Positions 9,660 through 19,555 of a DNA stretch of 37,920 bases are shown here, piece by piece; positions within the stretch are counted from its first letter, which is position 1, and each line of letters begins with the position of its first letter. Made by a program: the position numbers and the translations under genes. Source of the DNA: a virus; IMG/VR virus record IMGVR_UViG_3300046170_000096, positions 1 to 37,920 of that record; one strand, written 5' to 3'. The notes beneath the pieces were generated by a model. It was not told where the DNA came from. It did no database searches and worked only from the letters and a program-made list of their open reading frames with translations.

Positions 9660-10048
9660 TTACGCAAGTACCTCGAGAAGATATTAATTATGTATGGCAA
9701 CAAGTAGAGCCATTAATAATAAGAGCTTTAGATGATTCGTACACAGCACGGGATGTGTTGGATGGTATTATTAGAAACAAGTTTCAATTATTTATTAGTT
9801 GGGAAAATGACAAAGTGGAAAGTGCCGTTGTTACAGAGGTAGCAGACTATCCACGCAAACGTATCTTACGATATGTCCTCGCAGGAGGAGACAATTTGGA
9901 TAATTGGCTTGAGCCAATCCAAAACAAAATAGAAGAATTTGCAACTAACAATTATTGCCAAGCTATTGAGGTAGCAGGGCGTAAAGGTTGGTTGCGTAAA
10001 CTTAAAGGGTTTGAACAAAAAATATACATAATGAGTAAAGAACTATGA
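9656..10048 (+). CDS. GNAT-like (N-acetyltransferase-fold) phage protein
   Basis: This 130-residue protein matches a family found between hub and ejection-protein genes in many podoviruses: an N-terminal MITQVPREDINYVWQQVEPL, a central ESAVVTEVADYPRKRILRYVLAGG strand-helix unit, and CQAIEVAGRKGWLRKLKGFE near the end, which resemble the beta4-alpha3-beta5 part of GNAT folds. The canonical acetyl-CoA loop (Q/R-x-x-G-x-G/A) is not obvious, so catalysis is uncertain. Context and the overlaps with both neighbours suggest a virion-morphogenesis role. Confidence 0.7.
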   Translation: MITQVPREDINYVWQQVEPLIIRALDDSYTARDVLDGIIRNKFQLFISWENDKVESAVVTEVADYPRKRILRYVLAGGDNLDNWLEPIQNKIEEFATNNYCQAIEVAGRKGWLRKLKGFEQKIYIMSKEL

Positions 10049-10857
10049 GTAAAGGTAGCAATCCAAGTAACGTAACAACAACAACAAGTGCAGAGCCAAG
10101 TGAATTTGTACGCCCATATTTATCACAGGCTTTTGACCAAGCTCAAAACTTGTTTGAGTCTAGTGTACCTAATTATTATCCTAATCAAACGTATGCTGAT
10201 TTTTCTCCCGAGACAGAAACAGCATTACAATTAGCAACAGCTAGAGCTACGGGAGGCAATCCTCTTCTTGGTTCATCACAAAATGAAATAAATAATATCT
10301 TACAAGGTAACTATTTATCGCCAACATCTAACCCATACTTACAGGGTTTATATAATCAAATGGCAGGCGATGTTACAGCAGGAGTTCAATCACAGTTTTC
10401 TAAAGCAGGAAGATTAGGTAGTGCGGCTAACCAACGAGTTTTAGCAGATGAGTTAGGAGAGCTTGCAAACAAAGTGTACGCACCTAACTACCAAATGGAA
10501 AGACAAAACATGATGGCGGCTACACAGTTAGCTCCACAGCTTGCACAGGCTGACTATCAAGACATACAAGCATTAGCAGGTGTTGGTCAACAACGAGAAT
10601 CACAGGAAATGGCACAGATACAAGATGCTGTTCAACGTTTTGATTTTGAGCAACAAAAACCATATTACAAACTTCGTGAGTATCTTGCGTCTATTGGTTC
10701 TCCTTACGCACAAACAGTTTCACAAACACAACCTGTCTTTAGAAATCAAGCGGCAGGATTATTAGGAGGTGCAATGCAAGGGTATCAACTTGGTCAAAAC
10801 TTTGGAATGGGTGGTCTTGGTGCTATTGGTGGCGGACTGCTTGGAGGGTTCTTTTAA
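10045..10857 (+). CDS. ejection / internal virion protein (first of three)
   Basis: This 270-residue protein is rich in Gln, Ala, Asn and Gly. It contains TAGVQSQFSKAGRLGSAANQ at about residues 113-132 and ends in a glycine-rich hydrophobic segment (GMGGLGAIGGGLLGGFF) that could insert into a membrane. Proteins of this type come first in a three-gene set after the hub, like P22 gp7/gp20/gp16 or T7 gp14-16, and are ejected ahead of the DNA. It overlaps both neighbours. The function is inferred from architecture and gene order, not from a specific motif. Confidence 0.75.
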   Translation: MSKGSNPSNVTTTTSAEPSEFVRPYLSQAFDQAQNLFESSVPNYYPNQTYADFSPETETALQLATARATGGNPLLGSSQNEINNILQGNYLSPTSNPYLQGLYNQMAGDVTAGVQSQFSKAGRLGSAANQRVLADELGELANKVYAPNYQMERQNMMAATQLAPQLAQADYQDIQALAGVGQQRESQEMAQIQDAVQRFDFEQQKPYYKLREYLASIGSPYAQTVSQTQPVFRNQAAGLLGGAMQGYQLGQNFGMGGLGAIGGGLLGGFF

Positions 10858-12649
10858 TGGTACAATCAATTAAAGGTAATCCGTTTTTATCACAGAATAG
10901 ACCTAATACTTATATTAATCCAAATCAAAGAGTTCCAAACTTGTCATCAAATAGACAACCGCAAATTAATCAATTTAATGATAAACCTAGAACTAATACA
11001 CCCCCTAATTATAGAAACAATTTATTAGAGTATATTCTATCGCCTAAAGGTCAAGGAATGGCTCAAGGTTTATTAGAGGCTAGTGGGTATTCAACTAAAC
11101 CTGTTTCTTTTGGCGAAGCATTATCAAGAGGCATGGGTCGTTCAACAGAAGCACAACGATACGCAGATCAAATAGCATTTAGAGATAAACAATACCAAGA
11201 TGAAAAAGCATTTAGAGATCAACAAACTGCTTTCCAAAACCTCATGGCAGAAAAAACATTTGGTTTAGAAACTGACAAATTTGGTTTACAAAAAGATAAA
11301 TTTTTATCCGAAGAAGAAAGAGATTTATTAAGAATAGGATTTACTGAAGAGCAAATTAATGACGCTAAACAAAACAACATAGATTTATTAGCTTTTAAAA
11401 ATAAAAAATTATCATCAGATGAAAGACTAGCTTTGTAAAGGTTTAGACATACAAGCAACAACAAATAGATAATTTAGAAAATTATCAAACTAAGTCATTA
11501 GAGTTCCAAGAAAGAAAATTTACATCTGATGAAAAAATATCTTTAGCTAGACTTGGTATAGATGAAAGGAGATTAGAATTACAAGGTACTGACATCAATA
11601 ATAGATATGAAATTGGATTAAAAAATATTGGTTTAAAAGAAAAAGATATTAATAGCATAATTGAAAATAGAAAAAACACTTTTGATTTAGAAAAAGACAA
11701 ATTAGATTTTTCTAAAGAAAAATTTAGTGAAGAAACAAAACTAGCATTAAGAAAATTAGGTCAAACTGATACACAAATTGCAAATGCTGAAAAATACAAT
11801 GCAAGAAGATTAGATTTACAGGAAAAAGGTATAGACCTTCAACAACTTGAATATGAACTTAAAAAAGAAATTGCTAATTATGGTAATCAACCAAAATCAA
11901 GAGATATTAAAATTGCTGAATTAGTAGGTCAAGGTTTACCAAGAAATGAAGCAAGAGATATTGTAGATGGACTTTTACAAATTAATACAACAGATGAGGG
12001 TATAACAACAGTATTTAATCCTGTTACCAAAGAAACTAATAGATACGGAACTCCTATTACAGAAAATTCTACTGGTAGTTCTTTTCTTGACCCAAAAGAT
12101 TTAGACCCAAAAACTATTTCAGAAGAAAAAATTAATGTAATAACAACAGAAAAAATTATACCAAAAATAAAAAACATATCTGCAAAAGCAAATGACATAT
12201 TTGGTACGTTAAATAAAATAAAAGACATTGGTTCTGGTGTTGCAGGTATTATGCCTCCATCAATAGATAAATTTTTAATAGACCCAGATGTTGTGCAAGC
12301 AAAAAAAGAATATGGATTAGTTAAAAAAGAATTAGAACTTTCTTTAACTAATAATCCTAGATTTCCAGTAGCCGAAGTGCAAAGAATATTAGAATTATTA
12401 CCTGATGAAAAATCATTTTTACAAGACCCACAAGCGGCTTCAATAGCATTAAATACGATTGCTAATGATATACAAAATAAACTAGATGAGTCTAAGTCTA
12501 TTTTAACAGGCACAAAAGTTACAACTGACGTAATGCAAGGTTCTGGGGTTTCTTTAGATCCTTTTATGCCAAGTACAAATGAAGATTTTAGCAAAATAAA
12601 ATCTGGTCAATATTTTACTTACAATGGCGAATTAAGGATAATGAAGTAA
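10857..12649 (+). CDS. ejection-type coiled-coil protein (second of three), frameshifted
   Basis: Frame A runs from ATG 10857 to TAA 11436-11438. Coding character then continues in a second frame (KGLDIQ, about 11438-11455) and a third (11447-12649: KQQQIDNLENYQTKSLEFQE onward). Removing one base near 11436 and one near 11455 gives a continuous protein of about 596 residues. The middle has a degenerate repeat of about 30-40 residues around [SD]E[RK][ILD].L..LG (SDERLAL, SDEKISLARLGID, EETKLALRKLG), predicted as long helices. The last 130 residues (from 12251) are a separate domain. It is bounded by overlapping ejection-type genes. The two shifts 20 bp apart look like sequence errors. Confidence 0.75.
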
Positions 12650-15276
12650 TGGCTGAATTAGATATTGATGCTATTTCTACTGTTGTAGGACAAGCACCAC
12701 AAACACCAAATGCAGTAAAACAAAATCCTACATCTTTTAATATTGATGATGTTTCAACAGTAGCACCAGAGTCTAATATGCTTAATACAATGAAACAATT
12801 TGCAGGAGGATTTAATGAACTTTTGTTTTATTATCCCGACAAAACATATAAAGCAATAGCGAAAGGTTTTGCTGATGCAGGTTTAATTGAAGATGATGAA
12901 GTAACAGGTTTAACAGAATTTTTTAATCAAGGTGTTCCAGAGCCACAAACTACTGCTGATAAAGTTTTTAAAACAGCAGGTCAAGAAACTGCAAAAGCAA
13001 TACCATTTCTTACTGCACCATATTTAGCGGCTTCATCTAAAGTATATACAGGAATACAACCAATTAAAAAAACATCACAGGAAGTTGTTAAAACTGTGTT
13101 AAATCAAATGCGTAACAATCCTGCATCAACATTTCTTGCTGAACAATTAGCAACGATTGGATTTGGTACAGGAAAAGGATTAGCAGAAGAAACAGCACCA
13201 GATAGTTCTATTGCACAAACTCTTTATCCTGTAGCGGGAGCTTTTGCACCTGCTACTGTTGGAAGTATTGCTGTTAAAACACCTACTGCTATTGCATTAA
13301 AAACAGGAAGTAAATTAAAAAACTTTTTAAGTAAAGAGGCACAAGAACAACGAGCTTCTCAAGGAGTTGCAAAACAATTTGAATCTGCTTTTAGTACACC
13401 AGATGCACAAGCTAATATAAAAAGAGCAGAAGAATTAAAAAGTCAAATTGGGGATGATTATGTTCTTTCCCCTGCTGAACAATCTGGTAGCCCTCAATTA
13501 ATTGCATCACAAAAACAAATAGAAAATGATGCAACAGGTTCAGATTTAGATATGTTAGTTAAAAGAAAAGAAAACAATCTAAAAGCTGTGGAGGGTTACA
13601 TGGTAAAACATTTTCCTTCCGATGGCGATGAAGCACCATTTGTTTATGATACAATTACAAAGAAGTTTAATGATTTATCTAATATAAATCAAATACAAGC
13701 AAAAAGTACATTAGACAAATTAGAACAATCATCTGAAAAATTTCCTTTTGCAGAAAAATCAGTTATTGGTGCTAATTTACGATCAACACTAAAAGATTTA
13801 AGAAAAGAAGCAGTTGATGATTTTAATAAATATGCTGATGATTTAAACTTAAATTTAAAAGAAGAAATAAATTTTCAACCTTTAAAAGATGAAATAGCTA
13901 ATACATTAAATTTAAACGAAAAATTTAAACCATCTTCAAAATTTGCAGACACAAAAGGTTTACCTAGTGTAATTTACGACATCAAAAAAATTAAAAAAGA
14001 TGGTACAGTTACTTTTGGAGAGTTAAAAGATTTGCGTGAAAGAGTAAGTGATGATCTTTTAGATGCTTTAAGTAGTGCAACACCTCAAAGAAAACTAATT
14101 AAAAATTTAACTTTAGTTAAACAAAACATTGATAATTATTTAGATGAATCAGCAGAATTACTTGGTAAAGAATATCAAGAATTTAGAAATGCTTACAAAT
14201 CACGAATTATTGATAGGTTTGAAAAATCTGGTGCATACAAAGTAAAAGCAGTAGGTAACACGCAAGAATACACGATTGCTAATGAAAAAGTAGCTGATGT
14301 ATTTCTGTCTAATGTTGAAAGTGCTAAACAATTTAAAAAAGTTTTTACAAATCCTAATACTAAAATTATTGATGCAGATGCTTTACAATCATTAGAAAAT
14401 GCTGTTTTTGATAAAGTAAGAAAACAAGCATTTAAAGATGATTTATTAGATGCAAAAAAACTACAAAAGTTTATCAATACTAATAAAGAAGTATTACAAG
14501 AATTTCCTAGTATATTAAATAAACTTAATAGTGAGCAAAAAGTAGTTCAACAAGTATCAAATAGAATTAGTCAATTAAATAATCGTGCATCTTTAATTAA
14601 TGAAAATTTATTAGCTAAAAAACTTTCTTTCGGTCAATCTCCATTACTTAAAAAAGGAGAAGACATAGATAAAATTATATCTTCGGCAATTAAAGAACCT
14701 TCATTAATGTATAATGTAACAAATAGATTAAAAACTATTGAAGAAAAAGAAGCATTAAGAAAAGCTGTTGCAAAAGTTATTTTTAGTTCAACTGACGTAG
14801 TTAATAATCCTGATAAATTAAGAAAAGTATTATTAGCTAATGAAAAATCATTAAAATATGTTTTTACACCAGAACATAAAAATAGTTTAAAAACAATCGC
14901 TGATGCTTTTGAGTTTTCTTTAAGAACTCCTATGCCTCAAGGAATGGGAGAAACACCTCAAGGTCTATTAAGTAATATTACAAATATAACAGGACAAGGT
15001 GTTCCGTCTATGCTTTCTAGGTTATATGCGGCAGAAAGCGGAAGAACAAGTTTACGATATGTTGCAGGAGATTCTTTAGGAAGATTGTTTTTGCAACGAG
15101 GTAAAAAACAAGCAGAGGCTTTGTTTAAGGAAGCTATGTTCAATCCAAGTTTAGCAAAACAAATGTCAGAATATAGTCAACTTAAAAAGTATGACCCAAT
15201 AAAAACACAACGATTAAATTTAGTCTTATTTAACTTAGGCTATCCACAAAACGAGGAAAAGAATGACAATAAGTAA
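12649..15276 (+). CDS. large ejection / internal virion protein (third of three)
   Basis: This 875-residue protein is the largest in the window. The N-terminal 60 residues are variable. About residues 60-225 alternate hydrophobic and Gly/Ala-rich segments (FLTAPYLAASSKVYTG, LYPVAGAFAPATVGSIAVKT), consistent with membrane-active regions. From about 230 to the end it is a long, charged, mainly helical rod (ADDLNLNLKEEINF, KKLQKFINTNKEVLQEFPS). This organisation resembles large podovirus ejection proteins that form a trans-envelope channel. No lytic transglycosylase motif is visible. The stop overlaps the fibre start by 14 bp. Confidence 0.75.
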   Translation: MAELDIDAISTVVGQAPQTPNAVKQNPTSFNIDDVSTVAPESNMLNTMKQFAGGFNELLFYYPDKTYKAIAKGFADAGLIEDDEVTGLTEFFNQGVPEPQTTADKVFKTAGQETAKAIPFLTAPYLAASSKVYTGIQPIKKTSQEVVKTVLNQMRNNPASTFLAEQLATIGFGTGKGLAEETAPDSSIAQTLYPVAGAFAPATVGSIAVKTPTAIALKTGSKLKNFLSKEAQEQRASQGVAKQFESAFSTPDAQANIKRAEELKSQIGDDYVLSPAEQSGSPQLIASQKQIENDATGSDLDMLVKRKENNLKAVEGYMVKHFPSDGDEAPFVYDTITKKFNDLSNINQIQAKSTLDKLEQSSEKFPFAEKSVIGANLRSTLKDLRKEAVDDFNKYADDLNLNLKEEINFQPLKDEIANTLNLNEKFKPSSKFADTKGLPSVIYDIKKIKKDGTVTFGELKDLRERVSDDLLDALSSATPQRKLIKNLTLVKQNIDNYLDESAELLGKEYQEFRNAYKSRIIDRFEKSGAYKVKAVGNTQEYTIANEKVADVFLSNVESAKQFKKVFTNPNTKIIDADALQSLENAVFDKVRKQAFKDDLLDAKKLQKFINTNKEVLQEFPSILNKLNSEQKVVQQVSNRISQLNNRASLINENLLAKKLSFGQSPLLKKGEDIDKIISSAIKEPSLMYNVTNRLKTIEEKEALRKAVAKVIFSSTDVVNNPDKLRKVLLANEKSLKYVFTPEHKNSLKTIADAFEFSLRTPMPQGMGETPQGLLSNITNITGQGVPSMLSRLYAAESGRTSLRYVAGDSLGRLFLQRGKKQAEALFKEAMFNPSLAKQMSEYSQLKKYDPIKTQRLNLVLFNLGYPQNEEKNDNK

Positions 15277-17312
15277 CTTTAGTACAACAGCAAGCAATAA
15301 TACCAGTATCAATGGTGTTTCTATTGCAGAGGGTATGTCTCCTAGTGACGTTAATAACGCACTTAGAGAATATTCCAAAGATTTAAGGACTGTTTGGAAT
15401 GACAAAGAATGGTTTTTACTTGGTAGTGGAAATCAAACAGTAACGTACACCAGAGCTTCGGCTACAAGTGTTACGATCAATGCTGATGTGTCTTCTACTT
15501 ATCATGTTGGTCGTAGAGTAAAAGTTGTTGGTACAGCAACAGGCACTTTGTATGGTAAGATTGCTACGTCTTCTTATTCTTCTCCTAATACAACAGTTAC
15601 ATTTACTTTTGATAGTGGGTCTATTAACTCTGGCGATACAACTGTATCCGTATTTGTTGGTAGTGTATTTAATAACCCTAGTGTTCCTGTAATAGACACA
15701 GACGCTATGACAGAGGATAGTGCAATACTTCCTCCTTCACAGCAATCTGTTAAAGCATTTGTAGAGTCTGGTACTGTTACCATGACGAACAAAACATTAA
15801 CTAGCCCAACACTTACATCCCCTGTTCTAAATACATCTATTTCTGGTACAGCATTTAAAGATGAAGATGATATGTCATCAGATAGTGCTACTGCTGTTGC
15901 TTCTCAACAAAGTATTAAAGCATATGTAGATAGTCAAGTTACTGCACAGGATTTAGATATTACAACTGACTCTGGGTCTATTGCGATTGATCTTGATAGT
16001 GAGACACTTAGGCAGTACTTGGTGGCACAGGAATAACGTCAAGCTGCAACTGGTAATACTGTTACTCTTGCTATTGACGGAACAGTAGTCACAGAAAGCT
16101 CAACCGATACTCTTACAAACAAAACTATTTCTGGTAGCTCTAACACGCTATCTAATATTGGCTAATTCAAGTCTTACTAATTCATCTATAACTGTAACAG
16201 ATGGCTCTAACTCTACGGCAACAGCTCTTGGTGGTACAATTACTTATGCGGCAGGAGAAGGTTTAGATGTAGCAGAGTCTAGTGGAACAATTACTTACTC
16301 TGGCGAAGATGCAAGCACATCAAATAAAGGTGTAGCATCATTCTCTAGTTCTAACTTTGATGTTACCTCTGGGGCAGTTTCTATTAAAACAGCAGGTGTT
16401 GGTAATACAGCAGTTGCGACAGGAATTGCGGCTACTAAAATTGCCGATGGTTCAGTTACCGATACAGAATTTCAATACATTGGTGGTTTAACAAGTGATG
16501 CACAAACGCAATTAACTAGTAAACTAACTGCAAGTAATAACCTTAGTGATGTTTCCTCTGCTTCTACTTCAAGAACAAATCTTGGTCTTGGCACAATATC
16601 AACACAGGCTTCTAACAATGTTTCTATAACTGGTGGAGCTATAAGTGGTTTATCTTTGCCAACAGCAGACACCGAAGCAAGTTCAAAACTGTATGTAGAT
16701 AATGCAATCGCAGGAATGAGAACAAGAATTATTACTAAAGTTGCTACAACAGGTAATGTTAATTTAACAAATGGTTTAGAAAACGGAGATTCTATTGATG
16801 GCATAACTTTACAAACTGGCGATAAAATTTTAGTTAAATCACAAACAGACGCAACAGAGAATGGTATTTATATTTCTCCTAGCTCTGGTAGTGCTTCAAG
16901 AGATACGAATTATGACACAGTAGAAGAACTCGCAGGTCAAATGATTGTTGTCCAACAAGGCTCAACAAATGCAGATAAAATATTTTTATGTACTACTGAT
17001 AATTCTGGCTCAATAGGAAGTGTAGATATTGTGTTCTCACAAGTTACACCTGCAAATCAAGGTACTGTTCAAAGCGTAGCTGTGGCAGACGCAGGATCAA
17101 GTGAATTTACAATTACAGGAAGTCCAATTACATCATCTGGCACAATCAACTTGGCAGTTAATTCTATTAACGCAACTAAAATTGGTAGTGGGAATGTTGA
17201 TAATACAGAACTAGGTTACTTAAACGGAGTGACCTCAAATATACAAACGCAACTAGACAATTCAGCATCATTGGGTGACGCTATTAGTTTTGCAGTTGCA
17301 TTAGGTAGTTAA
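15263..17312 (+). CDS. tail fibre protein, interrupted by frame breaks
   Basis: The N-terminal part (15263-16036) begins MTISNFSTTASNNTSINGVS and holds the fibre repeats NKTLTSPTLTSPVLNTS and AVASQQSIKAYVDSQV. After TAA at 16034-16036 the reading still makes sense (ATGNTVTLAIDGTVVTESST). It then breaks again at 16160-16161, where dropping one G from TTGGCT gives IANSSLTNSSITV. Three extra bases around 16010, 16020 and 16043 plus the one at 16160 account for everything, yielding about 681 residues. The C-terminal half has VTDTEFQYIGGLTSDAQTQL-type repeats typical of trimeric fibre shafts. It would mediate host recognition. Confidence 0.8.
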
Positions 17313-17323
17313 GGAGAAAATAC

Positions 17324-17644
17324 ATGGCTAATAATTTTTCTGATGCTAGTGTCACAATTTCAAATGCTTCTTTAACCGATATATTTACTGCATCTAATAA
17401 GTCTATGGTAATAGCAGGAGTTGTTTCTAATACAGGAACAAGTGCAATAAATATTTCATTAAAGAAATATGACAACTCAGCAACAGCAACTTTTACAATA
17501 ATCAAAGATGCACCTTTACCTGTTGGAAGTAGTTTAGAAGTTCCTAAGATCGTTCTAAATACATCTGATAAGGTACAGGCACAATCTAGCAGTTCTAGTG
17601 GCAATATTGATGTTGTATTACAACTTTTAACAGATGTAGCATAA
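17324..17644 (+). CDS. small beta-structured fibre-associated protein
   Basis: This 106-residue protein has a good Shine-Dalgarno (TTAAGGAGAAAATAC) and follows the fibre gene. It is all-beta in character (SMVIAGVVSNTGTSAINISL, STATFTIIKDAPLPVGSS). The pattern resembles small virion proteins that cap or decorate fibres in marine phages. No catalytic motif. Function inferred from location. Confidence 0.7.
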   Translation: MANNFSDASVTISNASLTDIFTASNKSMVIAGVVSNTGTSAINISLKKYDNSATATFTIIKDAPLPVGSSLEVPKIVLNTSDKVQAQSSSSSGNIDVVLQLLTDVA

Positions 17645-17645
17645 T

Positions 17646-18488
17646 ATGGGATATGTAGGCGTACCACCTCAGAGTGGATTTATAACAACAGCAAAACAGC
17701 GTATTACATCAAGTACCAATAACTATGTAGACTTAGATCATTCTATTTCTTCCCTAGCAGATGTCATCGTCTGGGTAAACTTTGTCAAACAAGATAGTAC
17801 AAATTTATCTTTAACAACTTCTACTCGTATTACTCTTGGTGGAACATTAGTATCAAGTGATATTGTAGAAATTGCTTATCTAGGAAAAGCAGTAGCTACA
17901 CAAACACCTTCTAGTGGCACAGTTACAAATGATATGTTGGCAGGAAGTATAGCAAACTCTAAACTTTCTAACTCTAGTATTACATTAAATGGCTCGGCAG
18001 TTTCTTTAGGTGGCTCGGCAAGTGTTGGTGGAGATAATACACCTTCTTTTGGTGTTACAGCAAGTAGTACACAAAGTATAAGTGATGGTGGTTTTGTAAA
18101 AGTTGTTTTAAACACAGAAAATTGGGATACAGATTCAGCTTTTGATAGTTCTACAAATTATAGATTTACAGTTCCTAGTGGAGAAGGTGGAAAGTATTTA
18201 TTTAATTATGGTGGTTATTTAGTAACAATGACAACTAATGGTTACTTTCAATTACAATTATATAAAAATGGGTCACAGTTAAGAGAGTCTGCTCAAAGAG
18301 CTTATATGTCATCAACTAATTCTGCTTCAATGAGTATTGTTGGAAGTATAACTACTTTATTATCAGCAGGCGATTATATAGAATTTTATGTCATACAAGG
18401 CAATACTGATGGTGGAGGAGGGTCTCGTACTCTAAGTGACGCAAATTACAAACCATTTTTTACAGGTTTTAAATTAATAGGAGTATAA
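17646..18488 (+). CDS. fibre / adhesin with C1q-like C-terminal domain
   Basis: This 280-residue protein has three parts. Residues 1-85 form a beta-rich base (ITSSTNNYVDLDHSISSL, TRITLGGTLVSSDIVEIAYL). Residues 90-120 are a short shaft repeat (GTVTNDMLAGSIANSKLSNS). The C-terminal 135 residues look like a C1q/TNF-like jelly roll (FTVPSGEGGKYLFNYGGYLV, YFQLQLYKNGSQLRESAQR, LSAGDYIEFYVIQGN). Such heads bind cell-surface glycans or proteins. It starts two bases after the preceding stop and is probably a receptor-binding component. Confidence 0.78.
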   Translation: MGYVGVPPQSGFITTAKQRITSSTNNYVDLDHSISSLADVIVWVNFVKQDSTNLSLTTSTRITLGGTLVSSDIVEIAYLGKAVATQTPSSGTVTNDMLAGSIANSKLSNSSITLNGSAVSLGGSASVGGDNTPSFGVTASSTQSISDGGFVKVVLNTENWDTDSAFDSSTNYRFTVPSGEGGKYLFNYGGYLVTMTTNGYFQLQLYKNGSQLRESAQRAYMSSTNSASMSIVGSITTLLSAGDYIEFYVIQGNTDGGGGSRTLSDANYKPFFTGFKLIGV

Positions 18489-18489
18489 A

Positions 18490-18816
18490 TTGAGTACACT
18501 AAATAAAAAAATACAAGCATATTTAAATAGAACACCAGACTTCTTAGAAGAAGTTATACTTCAAGATGATGGTCAAGGTGCATACATCAAAGAATGGAAC
18601 GCAACAGATAAACCTAAACCCACAGACGCACAACTAAACGCATTATCTTCCCAAGCAGAAACTTTAGAAAAAAATGCAATCGCTGTAGCTAACAGACAAA
18701 AAGAATATGGAACTCCTCAAGAGATGATTGAGTACATTACAGAAAATGGTTTGGAAGCATGGCAATCAAAAGTTTCTGAAATAAAATTAAAATACAAAAA
18801 AAAGGAGAGTGAATAA
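18490..18816 (+). CDS. probable fibre/tail assembly chaperone-like protein
   Basis: This 108-residue protein starts at TTG, chosen because ATAGGAGTATAAA precedes it directly and the previous gene stops just before. The central IKEWNATDKPKPTDAQLNAL resembles the W-x(n)-P-t-x-x-q/e-L pattern of phage tail-assembly chaperones encoded next to fibre genes. The rest is helical and charged. Its stop overlaps the next start (TAATGG). The role in fibre folding or attachment is inference. Confidence 0.65.
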   Translation: MSTLNKKIQAYLNRTPDFLEEVILQDDGQGAYIKEWNATDKPKPTDAQLNALSSQAETLEKNAIAVANRQKEYGTPQEMIEYITENGLEAWQSKVSEIKLKYKKKESE

Positions 18817-19331
18817 TGGCTTTTACTTTATTAAAACCGACAGGAATTGATTTAAGTCAAACCTTTGCTTTTACTGGTAGTGTTACAGGTGTGAGTGGTG
18901 GCAAGATTGGACAAGTAGTTCACACTAAAAATACTACTTATAGAAGTATAACTTCTAATAGTTTTGTTGAATGTATAAGTGTTACAATCACACCTTCTGC
19001 AACTTCAAGTAAAATTTTAGTTTTAAATTCTGCACATTTGCATAAACGAGATAATGATACCGATATAATAGAAAGAATGTATAGAGTTGTGGGTGGAAGT
19101 GATACTGCAACACAAGTATTAAGTGATGTTACGGGAGATACAGGTAACTCTGATACTCTTGATTTAGGTTTTAGTGCAACTCAATTTTACGATACACCTT
19201 CATCAGTTGCCGCTATAACTTACAGTTATAGAATTGCGTCTTATGCCAATAACTCACAAGTTAGATACAATAACTATAATGCAAATGGAAGTTTTTCTTC
19301 ACAAATGACAGCTATGGAGATTTTAGCATGA
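18816..19331 (+). CDS. distal fibre protein, paralogue of 21174-21653
   Basis: This 171-residue all-beta protein carries the signature GGKIGQVVHTKN, SFVECISVTITPSATSSKIL and a C-terminal SSQMTAMEIL. The protein at 21174-21653 has the same skeleton (AKIGQVVQTTTK, SFVDCNNLSLNITPTSTSSK, LTLMEV), so two divergent copies sit 2.4 kb apart. This family is frequent at fibre tips of marine phages and probably contributes to receptor specificity. It is coupled to both neighbours by overlapping codons. Confidence 0.75.
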   Translation: MAFTLLKPTGIDLSQTFAFTGSVTGVSGGKIGQVVHTKNTTYRSITSNSFVECISVTITPSATSSKILVLNSAHLHKRDNDTDIIERMYRVVGGSDTATQVLSDVTGDTGNSDTLDLGFSATQFYDTPSSVAAITYSYRIASYANNSQVRYNNYNANGSFSSQMTAMEILA

Positions 19332-19555
19332 GCCATCACGATATTGAAAATAAATTTCATACAGCTGTTAAAACTTTAAGAGCTAATACAGAATATGTAA
19401 TAGTAAATAAAGCACCAGAAACAGAAGAAGAATTTAATTCTAATGTGGAGTGGGTAACTGGAAAAACAGAAAATAACAAAGCAATTTTAAGTAACACTTG
19501 TCCTCATTCAGAATTAACATGGACTAAAATTTTAGAGGAGATGTCAAAATTATGA
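19328..19555 (+). CDS. small fibre-cluster protein
   Basis: This 75-residue protein overlaps both flanking fibre genes by 4 bp (ATGA type), so it is co-translated with them. It has APETEEEFNSNVEWVTGKTENN and a C-terminal WTKILEEMSKL helix. Small partners of this size between adhesin genes may be fibre chaperones or attachment factors. I recognise no family. Confidence 0.65.
   Translation: MSHHDIENKFHTAVKTLRANTEYVIVNKAPETEEEFNSNVEWVTGKTENNKAILSNTCPHSELTWTKILEEMSKL

Noticed and set aside
11929-12594. Long minus-strand open frame (221 codons)
   Set aside because: It is the mirror of the second ejection-protein gene. The plus-strand frame is coherent on both sides, so this is a shadow.
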